Assembly (NCBI GenBank): GCA_029834535.1
Contig: JAQMWT010000432.1
Coordinates: forward strand, 1-64,000
Direction of reading: 5' to 3'
Length of the DNA: 64,000 nucleotides
Source of the DNA: Chrysophaeum taylorii
Taxonomy: Eukaryota; Sar; Pelagophyceae; Pelagomonadales; Pelagomonadaceae
Shown in pieces: positions 29,901 through 39,560 of the stretch (the first letter of the stretch is position 1; every line of letters begins with the position of its first letter). The notes under the pieces are model-generated. The model saw nothing but the letters and a program-made list of their open reading frames with translations. It was not told where the DNA came from and ran no database searches. Made by a program: the position numbers and the translations under genes.

Positions 29901-32792
29901 AGCAAGTTCGTCAAATGTAAGAGGTCTTGGAGAAAAATGGTAGTCGACGCCATCTTTCCCTTTCAGCATCCGGTGCGGAGCCTGATGGTGTGCGTCGCCG
30001 TTGAGCCTGCGGAACAGGGCGTCGCTTGCACGACGCCGAAGTGTGTCAGCTTGCGCCACAGCGAGTGCAACTGCGAGTCGTGCTTCATTGCCCTGTTGTG
30101 AGCGTTCATCGATTCGGTCGGCAATCTTGACCATCAAAACCTTCATATTCTTAATCGTTTCGATGCTGTCCGCCATGAAGCCCTGTCTCAAGAGATGGTG
30201 CAACATTCGCATGCACTCGAGCTCAAATTTGTCAAAATCAATTTTCATTTGCGATGGGGCGCGATCAATTTCTTGAAGTAGAGCTGATTGCAGGGCGGTA
30301 GCTAAGGCGTTTTGCTCGGACGACACACATTTGTGTGAAAGCAATGACTCGCGTTGGCAGCGCGCCGTGGTCAAGCGCAGCGCCTCGTCAATCCGCGCAT
30401 TCGGACTAGGAAGTTCGGACGTCGTTCGAAGCACTGCTGGAAGCGCTGCCGGCTCATAATGAGTGCTGACGTAAGCGAGACGAAGCAACCGGGCAACGCG
30501 AACGCGAAGCATGTCGGGCAAGCACGAATCCACAAGCATGGCGACCAAGGCACGCCACGGGATGGTAGCTTCAATGGCCGCACGAAGTTTGCAGGGGCTT
30601 CCTGACCCTTTGCCAAGAATCGCACACAATTCCATGGCTGAAAAGACCGACCGCGCGAGTTCGTGGGCCGCTTGGATCGCTACCGCAAACTGCGTATTGT
30701 TAGCTGCCACGTCTCGCTTCCAGTCGACGCCAAAGACCGATTTAAACTTCGATTGGGGCTCGAGCGTCCACGCAATGTCCTTAACTGCAACATAGTTTGT
30801 TTGCTCGACGAGGTGCAGCCCAAAAAATGGAGAACAAGGGGAAGCGGCCACCGCCGCAACTAAGACAGCGATCGGCCTTTCAATCGATAATACCGCGATG
30901 CCATTGCGGACACTCAGAACGGGAAGGAAGGATCTTCCTTTGGGGAAAAGTGTATTGATTGCAGCGTTCACCGCACTTGGAATGACGGCGCCAAACACGG
31001 CACATCCAGTGAGAGCGCCGATTGTGTCTAGTTCGTTCGCAGTGTACAGACGGTCGACCACATCGATACGTGGTTCGTCTATCACGTGTCGTTCCGCGAG
31101 ACCAGCGTTCCCGCCGACGACACTAGCAAGACACGCCGCACAGGCAGCGTGTTGTCGAGATCGCTCGACGATGGCGTCTATATAGCTCCCGGTCTTTGGA
31201 GCTAATGGCGGGTCGCCATCGAGCGAGACGTAGGTGTCGAAACGACCATTTCCAAAGTATTCTTGATTGTCAGGCCGCCCGCGCGTGAGCGTCGCGAGCG
31301 TGAGCAAGGCGCCCTCGACGGCTTGGAATAGCACGTCCGGTATGTCGTTAGCCTCTGCGATGATGCGCGCCAAGGCGTCGAGGCATCCACACTCGCGAAT
31401 AACGTTGCTGTCGCGCTGACGTTTCGACGCATCAATAAGCGCCGTGTTTGCGTGAATCGCCGTAGTGACCATGAGTCTTGCGGTGGAGGGTTCGATACGG
31501 CTAGATCTCGCGCCTGCGCTCAGAACGCCGGCAAGCGCGAAGTGCGCGCGGCGCCAACGAACGCTGTCGCAAATCTCAGACAGGTCGTTTTCACCCACAA
31601 TATCGACGTGAATAATGTCGCCATCACCCGCAAGACCACACGACGCGCCCTTATACCACCTCAATCCGCGATCCCCAACGATCAGTCGTCCACGCGCAGG
31701 CAGCGCCACGACGTCGTCCTGGGGCCCGCCAACCAACTTGATCGCAACGTCTGGCGTATCGCGAAGTTGGATGATGCCATCTCCTGCTGTAGCCGCCGCG
31801 AGATAGCGTCCAGTCAGAAGATGCCTGAGGAACACGGGTTCACCCCAGGAGATTGCTTCACGACGGGACGCGGCGCGTCCGACGACGAAGACCGTGGAGG
31901 CGCCAGGTGTTTCGACGAAAGTATCTGTTGAAAGCACGAGCGACCTGGCTCGGTCCAAGCGAAGGCGCACACAGCAACCGTCAGTAAGCGTGACTCGCGT
32001 ACAGACTGCCTTCACGACGCGCAATGCAAACGACTGAGCTTTGGCAGCATCCCCGACGACCTCGCAAACGGCATGGCGGCCTTGACGCGCGTCTAGCCGA
32101 AAATTGCGGCACGCCACGCGTCTGTCGCTGCGCGTGCACCTGAGCATCAACTCGTCCCCAGATACCACGGCGTCTCCCGGGCCCCCGCCCTCGAAAGCCC
32201 ACTCCTCCAGGTCCAGCTCGTCATCGGCCAAACAAAGTTCGCGGCGAAGCTTGGGGTCGCGGCGGTCGCCGCGCCAGCCGTGGGATGTCAGCATCGTGGT
32301 GACCATGCATCGTGACAGTTCGTGCCGGAGGCGTATCGTGTCGCCGTAGCGACATCGCCCATCTGTGCTGGAGTTATCCTGGGAGCTGCTGCTTCCGCTG
32401 ACCCTTTCGATGATCCATCGACTCTCCAGGCTTGCCAGTGCATCCAAGCCGTCGGTCGTCTCTGCAATACCAACACGCGCGCCAGCCCCCACCGATACGA
32501 ATCCGCGGCCGCAGGACGACGCCAAGCAGATCACATCACCGTAGACGACGATCTCTTCTTGTTCTGCCGCAGGGTGTGCGTCCGCCGGGGAGCTCTCCGC
32601 CGCCGCGCGGTCCGATGTCACTGCCGCGCTCACGCTCTCGCGCTCCGCCGCGCTCCCCTTCGTGCTCTCGAGTTCCTCCACGCTCTCCTCCGTGATCTCG
32701 CATTTCGCCACGCTCTCCTCCGTGATCTCGCGCTCCGTCACGCTCTCACGCGTCGTCGGCACGCAGCCTCCTTCGCACTTTGGTTCCCCCAT
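23907..32792 (-). CDS. ITPR: Inositol 1,4,5-trisphosphate receptor, three exons
   Basis: Exon 1 is 32792-27291, exon 2 27231-26041 and exon 3 25994-23907; introns are 59 bp (GTAAGC..GCTAG) and 46 bp (GTATGC..CTACAG), both keeping frame. The predicted protein is about 2,926 aa; animal IP3 receptors are about 2,700. After a Glu/Ser-rich N-tail come beta-trefoil/MIR regions (from about residue 80; YGDVICLAS, VFLRHLLTGRYLAA) and RIH-type helices (NVIRECGCLDALARI). Exon 2 holds the RIH-associated motif LQLFAEGHNRESQHLL. Exon 3 carries about six membrane helices, the pore CDDLVNCFATVLHFGLLAGG with filter GGGMGD (GGGVGD in animals), the last helix FGIIIDTF and the zinc-binding CFVCG..EHNMW linker. 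It should form a tetrameric ER calcium-release channel. The first in-frame ATG was used. Confidence 0.92.
26001..26040 (-). other. IP3 receptor intron 2 (core of 25995-26040)
   Basis: The minus strand reads GTATGCTGCC at the donor and CGTACTACAG at the acceptor. Removing 25995-26040 joins LELAHL to ALELAIRLC in frame and links exon 2 to exon 3. Confidence 0.85.
27232..27290 (-). other. IP3 receptor intron 1 (59 bp)
   Basis: Donor GTAAGCG and acceptor TTTCGCTAG on the minus strand. Removal joins DLWLE to IPPGQSG in phase 0, continuing the frame into exon 2. Confidence 0.88.
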
Positions 32793-33951
32793 CCTCTCTC
32801 CACAACTTCTTGAATTCAAGTTGAGTCAGGAAAACTGACAGGCTGCGGCGATTGTTGTTGTGCTATTCGCCGACGACCTCAGATTGGGGCACCACTCCCG
32901 AAGCATCATTGTTCTCTCCAAATAGCGTTGAATCGCAGGTGTAATCAATCCTCTGGGGCTACTATGTCTTTGGCCTCGACGTCATGATATATCATCGTCG
33001 TCGTGGGCGCAGACGACTCGTTGTGTGGCAAGCAGGATGCAAAGGAATAGGAAGAAAAAATAGAGACGGCGAAGAAAGAAGCAGGAGCAAAAGTGGAGAC
33101 AAGAACGGAGAGGTGCACGCAAAAGAGGAGCAGAAAAGCCGTCTCACGAACTAAAAGCAGTTAGGTCTCTGGAGGGAGAGACGGTGCAAGAAGCAAAGAG
33201 AAACCGCGGGATAGGGGTGTTCACTCAATTCAGACTACTACTACGAAGTTATGATGCGGGCACGATGCCATACATCCCCGGCGGCGCTGCCCATTATTAG
33301 TTATGTTTTTCCGGACTAGGCGGCGGAAAGGACCATTATAGTTTCCAAGATAGGGGAGAGTCTCTAGGCGATTGATTTACCCACTTTAATATATGGGCCG
33401 GCCGATATGGATTTAATAAGAAGGGTTGTCGAGCGGCTCATAATAAAAGAGACGTGCGAGGGGTCGTCGTCGTCAAAATACATTCCGGGGCCTCAACGCG
33501 AGCTCGCAAAGTCGCTCCAATTAGAACCACGTGTAGTAGGTGATATATATGCCGCCGGGAGGGGGGGTCCGTCCGTCCGTCCGTCCGTCCGTCCGCCCAC
33601 CCGTCCGTCTGCGGGATAGTGGAAATAGGGAAAGACGTGGTGGTGGGGGGCTCGAGCGCGTCGGTCGCGTCGACCTCGTCGGCAGGAGGTCTTTCGCTCG
33701 AAAGTGCGCCAGAGAGGAGAGTGCGTTTTGGTGGCGTCAGATCGTTCGGGCGTTGGCAGCAGAAGGTCGTGATCGAACGACGACAAGGCGCGAGCGAGGA
33801 AGGAAGAAAAGAAGAGTGTAGAGACAGGGGAGGAGGCCAACCAACGCGGAGTTGTGTGGTGGTTGCAGGTCTTTGATATTATTGTATTGTTGTCGCGCGT
33901 CTCCAAGGCGTGGAGGCGCGGTAAAGTAAAAAAGGAAAAGAAGAGAGAGTC
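32793..33951. other. Intergenic region with GTCC microsatellite
   Basis: About 1.1 kb between the IP3 receptor start (leftward) and the 3' end of the SH3/FKBP gene. No gene recognised. A CCGT/GTCC tandem array lies at 33567-33608. The stretch 32870-33400 is richer in A/T than coding DNA and should contain the IP3 receptor promoter; no specific element was identified. Confidence 0.45.
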
Positions 33952-35799
33952 TCAGGCCTCGTCGGCCCAGGAGGTTTCCTCGGTGTGCGTGGGAAGGGTG
34001 GATGCGGAGGCGCGACGGAAGGGCGAGGCGTTGGCGGCCGAGTCTTCGACGGTAATCCGCTTTCGCGCGGAGACGACGCGGCCGAGGCTGGCGCCGTGTT
34101 CGTGGTTGTCGGTGGCCGCGGGCCTCGCGAGAAGGTCTTGGGGTCCCGAGGACGTGGCGTTTGACTTGGAGGAGGAGACTTTGAGGATCTCGAGTTCGTA
34201 GATGACGAAGCTGCCGGGGGCGACGTGGGGGGGGAGTCCGGCGGCGCCGTAGGCGAGGCGAGGGGAGCAGGTGACGCGGGCCACCTCGCCGCGTTTGAGC
34301 TCGCGGAGGGCGGCGTGGAGGCCGTCGGTGCCGACGGGGGCGCCGACGACGACGACGAGCTCGGGATCGTCGCCCCATTCGGTCGAGGCGTAGGGTTTGG
34401 AGAGGCCGGCGCCGCCGTCCCAAGCCGAAGCCGTGCAGCGAACGGTGACGACGTCGCCGTTGGAAGGGGCGGAACCCGAGCCGGTGCCGCCCGTGCGTTC
34501 GACGGCGAAGCCGGCCGACGAGAGGGCGTCGAAGGCCTCGAGAGATCGCATCGAGACCGGCCGCGATTGCCGAGATTGGGTTTTCTTCTCGGCCGCGGCC
34601 GCGGCCGCGCGCGGCTTGTTCGACGCCGTCGACGAGGTCGACGACTGGCGCGAGGGCGGCGCCTTCTCGGCGGCGGAGACGTAGCTCGCGGGAAAGTAGC
34701 CGACGTTGGAGGTGCGCTCGCAGCGGCCGAGGAGCCAGCCGTCGGTCGCCTCTCGCTTGATGAGAGCGTCGGCGTTTTCGCCCGGCACCGTTTCGACGGC
34801 GACCTCGACGACGTCGCCCTGCGCGAGGGCGAGCTCGCTCTCCGAGCTCGGGGAGAAGTCCCAGAGTACGGTCGCGCGCACCATCGCCGGCTGGTCGTCG
34901 CGGGCTTCGTCTCCGCCTCGAGACGACGAAGACGCGGCTTCGGCCGCTCGGGCGGGCGCTTCGGCTCGCGCGGGCACGAGCTGCGTTTCGTCGTCGTTGT
35001 CGGTAACCTCCAGGTCGCCGCTGACGCGGCCGCCGCGCGCGAAGGCGATCGCGAGGGCCTTGAGCGAAGGCGAATCGACGAGCGCCTGGAGCCACCGCTC
35101 GAGCGCCGCCGCGTCTCGCGCGTCGAGCGCCTCCGCGACTTTGTCGCGACGCAGCGCCGTCACGTTCGCGAGGGCCTGCGCGCCATCGTCGTCGGCGACG
35201 CGCCGCAGCTCGGCATCGAAGGCGCGGATCTCTTCGATCGACTTCACCGTCACCTTGGCCTTGGATTTGGGCGTGCCGCGAGGCTCGATAGACGTCGACA
35301 TCGTTCCCGACCCGCTCGCCGCCACCGTCGCCACCAGCGCCATCTCGTCCAACTCCCCCGCCGACAACGATAGTCGCCGCGACGAGCACCGCAACGAGTG
35401 CCGCCCGCTGTTGTTCGTCGTCGGCGACACCGCCACCGCCGCCGGCAACGTCGTCGGCGACGTCGTCGGCGACGCTTCCTCGACCGGCTCCGCCTGCGGC
35501 GGCTCCTGGGGCGCGGCCTCGACGATCGTCAGGTAGTTCCGCGGGACCATCCCCGTCGCACCCGCCGCGTTCCGCGCCTTCCACCAGTTGGGCGTCTCCC
35601 GCGACATGACCCGGAGCCGCTCTCCCCTCGAGAACGACAGCTCGTGCTCGTTGCCGGCGGTGAAGTCAAACTCGCACTCCACTTCGTCGTGCCGTTCGGC
35701 GTCGCACACGGCACACCGCAGAAATCGCGCCTCTGCGCCGCGGTGCTCGTACGTGCACTTGTGGCAGCTCCAAGGCGCGTCGTCGTCGAACCCAGACAT
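33952..35799 (-). CDS. RanBP2-type zinc finger, two SH3 domains and FKBP-like domain
   Basis: A 615-aa multidomain protein. I use the ATG at 35799, right before the zinc finger; an upstream in-frame ATG at 35856 would add a basic 19-aa segment. A RanBP2 zinc ribbon at about 9-36 (WSCHKCTYEH, then LRCAVCDAE) usually binds ubiquitin or RNA. SH3-1 is at about 38-92 (FDFTAGNEHELSFSRGERL, NWWKAR, MVPRNYL). A helical middle recalls the end of a PX domain (weak). SH3-2 is at about 300-375 (LWDFSPSSESELALAQGD, GWLLGR, GYFPASYV). Near 420-525 is an FKBP-type fold (ELKRGEVARVTCSP, LAYGAAGLP, VIYELEILKV); several FKBP active-site aromatics are not evident, so isomerase activity is uncertain. Probably a cytosolic adaptor. 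Confidence 0.8.
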   Translation of the reverse strand: MSGFDDDAPWSCHKCTYEHRGAEARFLRCAVCDAERHDEVECEFDFTAGNEHELSFSRGERLRVMSRETPNWWKARNAAGATGMVPRNYLTIVEAAPQEPPQAEPVEEASPTTSPTTLPAAVAVSPTTNNSGRHSLRCSSRRLSLSAGELDEMALVATVAASGSGTMSTSIEPRGTPKSKAKVTVKSIEEIRAFDAELRRVADDDGAQALANVTALRRDKVAEALDARDAAALERWLQALVDSPSLKALAIAFARGGRVSGDLEVTDNDDETQLVPARAEAPARAAEAASSSSRGGDEARDDQPAMVRATVLWDFSPSSESELALAQGDVVEVAVETVPGENADALIKREATDGWLLGRCERTSNVGYFPASYVSAAEKAPPSRQSSTSSTASNKPRAAAAAAEKKTQSRQSRPVSMRSLEAFDALSSAGFAVERTGGTGSGSAPSNGDVVTVRCTASAWDGGAGLSKPYASTEWGDDPELVVVVGAPVGTDGLHAALRELKRGEVARVTCSPRLAYGAAGLPPHVAPGSFVIYELEILKVSSSKSNATSSGPQDLLARPAATDNHEHGASLGRVVSARKRITVEDSAANASPFRRASASTLPTHTEETSWADEA

Positions 35800-35856
35800 C
35801 GTCTCCCTTCTCCCGTCGACCCTCACGCTTACCCTCGACCGACTTCTTTTTTTCAT

Positions 35857-36395
35857 CTTTACTTCCTACAAAAAAAAATCCTTTGGTTGAAAACCTAGCC
35901 CTCTCGAAGAAGAGAGGCTTGTTTGCCAACAACAAACACAGCTCTTTTCTTCGGGTCTGATTATTGCGTGCGCGAAACCGTCGTCGCCAGACACTCAGTA
36001 TGTCAGTACATTGGATACTACTAAACGGATCGCAAAATACGGGAAGTTCAATGTGCGTCACCTGTCTGTGTCCTGTCAGTCTTCCGTATTTTCTTTATAG
36101 TTCAAACAGAAAGAATGAAGATTAAAAAAAAAAAAGATTACCCGTGAGTAACTTCTTCTTTGAAAGAGAAATTACCTACCTATAGGACGCAGGACTGGAC
36201 TGACTGCTCATGACGTCTTCCGGGTTTTCTCGCTGTAAACCGCGTCGTGGCTCGCCCCTTCCTTCGTGGAGAGCGACGGCGGACCGCCGCGCGGCCCGGG
36301 ATGGCGAGACAAACCGTCCGGCGCTCGGCGAGGCGGGAGATCGTGCGTAAAAACGAAAGATGCGCAAGTTCCTTTGAAAAGGAACTGGTACTCGA
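35857..36395. other. Spacer, no gene recognised
   Basis: A/T-rich stretch around 35860-36180 with short A-runs, upstream of the SH3/FKBP gene, probably holding its promoter. Nothing else identified. Confidence 0.35.
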
Positions 36396-36850
36396 GTGTC
36401 CTCGCCCGGGAGTGGAATGGTTCTCGAGCGCGAACGTGCGGTCTGTCGCGACAAGATGGGGCTCTTGCGGGCCGCTCGTCGTGAAGCTGTTGCCGCCGGC
36501 GACAAGGATGCGGCGATGCTGCTTGAGCGTCGGCGCGAGGCCAAGCGTATTGCGATTGCACAGCGGCGTGATGATCGTCTAGAGCACACGCCAGCCACGA
36601 GGATGCGATGCGCGCGCTCGAAGACGAACGCGAGGCTGATCGTCTGCGCCACGTCCCATGGCGCGACAAACGTTTAGAAGAAGCGCACGCCGGCCACGAG
36701 GATGCGATGCGCGCGCTCGAGGACGAACGCGAGGCTGATCGTCTGCGCCACGCCGTATGCCGCGAGAGTCGCAGGGAAGCTAAACGACCTGGAGAAGAGG
36801 CTGCGATCTTGCAATGTCCGCGGGAAAAAGAGGGCAATCTTCGTAGTCAC
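36396..36850 (+). pseudogene. Fragment of a repetitive coiled-coil gene
   Basis: Coding-like sequence begins LERERAVCRDKMGLLRAARR and continues AMLLERRREAKRIA. In another frame it reads AGHEDAMRALEDEREADRLR twice. The underlying DNA unit repeats with a 99-bp period (about 36590-36688 and 36689-36775). The change of frame near 36590 and the lack of a defined start or stop suggest debris of a longer Glu/Arg-rich coiled-coil gene. Poly-C runs follow at 36869-36898. Confidence 0.45.
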
Positions 36851-38270
36851 CACCAGCGCTCCTCGCCCCCCCCCCCCTTTCTAACCCCCCCCCCCCAACC
36901 AAAGCCCTGCCGCGCCGGCCCTAATCCAGGGGGTGGGGGGCGGTCAGTCATATTCTTCTTCTATTACGCGACCGCATTCGTCGTCGTCGTCCTCGTCGAA
37001 GGGCCTCTTCCTTCTGGGAATAGATAGATAGATAGATTGGTAGATAGGCCCGGCGGGCGCGCGCTGGGGAAGGGAGCGAGTGAGGGAGGGAAGGGTAAAG
37101 GGGTGGGAGCCCCCCCAGCTTTTTATCATTCTGTGGTTTCTAGTAGGAATGTGGACGTAGAGGCCCTGGGGGAAGTATTAAAAAGGCAACTAACTGACAA
37201 TCTAACTAACTCTTGGGGCAAAAGATAAGAATCAATGCGTGGACTTCAATACCCATTCTCCACACGCTCCTCGCCGCACGCACAACCGACTCGCGGCAGA
37301 TCGGCCGATGTTCGCGTCGTCGCAACTCGAGCCCCGCGAGAAACTCCGGGTGATGCGAAACAACAACGGCGGGACCGTACTCCGGCGCTGACGACGAGTT
37401 CAAGTTTGTGAGCGCAACACGCGGCTGGACAGCTTTCGAGCGAAGGAGGGGCCGAATTATTTATTTATCTTGCGGTGTTCTCCCACCGCAACGACTGGCC
37501 AAAATTTGGGAGTACCAGACTAAGGACAGCGCATATATAATACAATTTATTACAGTTGGTCGCCTTGCTTTGGGAACGGCCGGAGGACGTCGATGTCAGG
37601 GGCCTACGGCTTCCAGACAACAGGGCCACTCACTCCCCTGATATTCTGACTCGTGCTGTTTGCCACAAACTTGTCAGAGTTAGGGGTCTCAGCGCGCGTG
37701 CGCTCTATCGCCCCTTCCTCTGAGGCTGCGGTTCTAGGGGGCAGCACGACTGTTGCTTCCAAGTTTGAACATCGCCGGCGATTGTTTTGCGGCGAGCCCA
37801 CCACCTGGCACCCGTTCTGACCCGAAAGCCGAGGACCCATGAGCGGCCGGGTTGTCGCTGCCACAATAGGCCAAAGAGCGCCGAGCAACCCCAAAGAACA
37901 ACAGCTACCGGGAGGCTACTGCGATAGTCTCAACGATCAGTACCTCTGCGCCCCCCGGCCACACCCAAAACAACAGTGCGCAGTTCTAAGCTCAGATGCC
38001 AAAAATTTTATGCGCACACCCACCAGGAGCGGCGGCTGGCGTCGTCAGCATGGACCAAGTTGCAGAGCACCAGCGGAGAGGCTCCGCTCCTAGTTTAATG
38101 GCGACGATGTTAATCTCCTTGAGGTGAAGTACGTCGCTCGAGGAGACGGGAAATCTCTTCAAGGTGACTCGAGATTTCTGTCGAGACCGAGGGCCTCGGC
38201 GAGTTTCTCGCCAAAAACAGCCTTTCCATCATCGGCGCAAGCACGCCCGGACCGCAGAACTCTTTGTCGA
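36851..38270. other. Gene-poor stretch with GATA microsatellite
   Basis: No gene recognised. A GATA tandem lies at 37021-37046 and C-runs near 36869 and 36890. A 96-codon minus-strand frame at 37604-37894, ending VSGPVVWKP, matches nothing I know and may be debris. Confidence 0.35.
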
Positions 38271-38274
38271 GGAC

Positions 38275-38620
38275 TTAAAGCTCGGGTTGGTTCTTCTCCA
38301 CATACTCCTGGACGGTGTCCGGGATCGTCTCGTAGCATTCCGGAACAATCTCGGGCTCGTACTTGCGCCCAACAACGCGTCGCGGAATTTTGTGTTGGGG
38401 TCGTTTGTTTTTTCTTGTAGATGTCGACGACCAATCTAATTGCGGAGATAACATCACCCAGGTCGCAGCGTTCCGGTGGAATGGGGTCCAAGCCCATGCC
38501 ACACAGCGCTGCGTACGCCGCAGCACCCAGTAGGCGGCTTCCAAAGCCTTGTCAGCAAGGTTCCCGAGTATCTTGAGTTCGAGCGACAGGCCATAATCGC
38601 GTCAACCGAAGAAAACTCCC
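38275..38620 (-). pseudogene. Relic of an unknown protein gene
   Basis: Three minus-strand stretches in changing frames look like ordinary protein: SLELKILGNLADKALE, then LLGAAAYAALCGMGLDPIPP and DVISAIRLVVDIYKKK, then KYEPEIVPECYETIPDTVQ ending at a TAA. The order is consistent with one gene broken by at least two frameshifts. The family is not recognised. A real small-exon structure is an alternative, but no convincing splice sites were found. Confidence 0.4.
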
Positions 38621-39560
38621 CGCCTACCGGACGGTTCCGCGACGGCTCGCCATGTCTTCTCGTTCTTCTTCAGCGCTCGCAGCGCCGTCGGCGGGCGACG
38701 CGCAATAGACGAGCCCCGTCGGGGCGAGACAATTGATGAAATGGCGCGATGTTGGCGGCGCCGTTTGACTACTGGCAACGTGTAGAAGCTCAACGGGAGA
38801 AGAAGGTGGGGGTAGTAGCAACAATAGTCGACGGAGAGAAATGAATTGGGGCGAGAAGCGAGACAGGACTCAGACTCCGACGATCACACAAGCTGGGGTT
38901 GCCTGGAGGCCGCCGCTGGATAGGCGATGTGCCCGAGCTTCCCGCCGGAGGAGCTCGCTCGGGCACGCATCTCCTCGGAGGAGGACCGCGTCGTTTTTTT
39001 TTGCGCCGCCCCTGGCTAGAGCCGCCACGTGGGCCGACTGGCCCGCGGGCAGTAGTTAGACGGTGATGTGGTTGATTTAATCGAAGTCGAGGAGCCCTGG
39101 GCGCGCTGGCGCTGGAGTCCTCGTCGATGATGATGAGCTTGAGCTCGTCGTCGTCGACCGGTGCGGTTCTCCTTGGTCGAGTAACCTGGGTTCGCGACCT
39201 CGGGCCAGGTAGTAGTAACTGTGGACGGAGCAGACGTAGCGCAAGGAGGCGTCTTCGAAAAACCAAGAGGCTCGACTACTCATGGATCGGCGATCGACCG
39301 ATCTAACCTCCGTCGCTTGAAGCGCCGTCGTTCGTTCGTTGGTTCGATTTGAAGCGCCGCCCGTTGGCGCCCGAAAGGAAGGAAGGAGGGTCGATATTTT
39401 GCGTGGGCGGGTGTTGATCAAAACGAGCCCCCCCCCCTCCCTTTGAAGGAGGAATGCGAATAGAAAGAAAAAAGTCGTCGATTTCTTTGATTCGATGTTG
39501 AAGTGGCGTGTCATAGGTTTCTGCCACAATACTAGAGAGAATAATATTTTTTGTAGCGGT
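38621..39560. other. Spacer upstream of the SGNH gene
   Basis: No gene recognised. Overlapping frames on both strands are low-complexity. The last 200 bp should contain the promoter of the SGNH hydrolase gene. A C-run lies at 39428-39437. Confidence 0.35.

Noticed and set aside
34225-35373. Long plus-strand frames across the SH3/FKBP gene
   Set aside because: Antisense shadows rich in Gly/Arg; the minus strand has zinc-finger and SH3 signatures in order.
37604-37894. A 96-codon minus-strand frame ending VSGPVVWKP
   Set aside because: It looks partly protein-like but is too short and without homologous context; left as possible debris.
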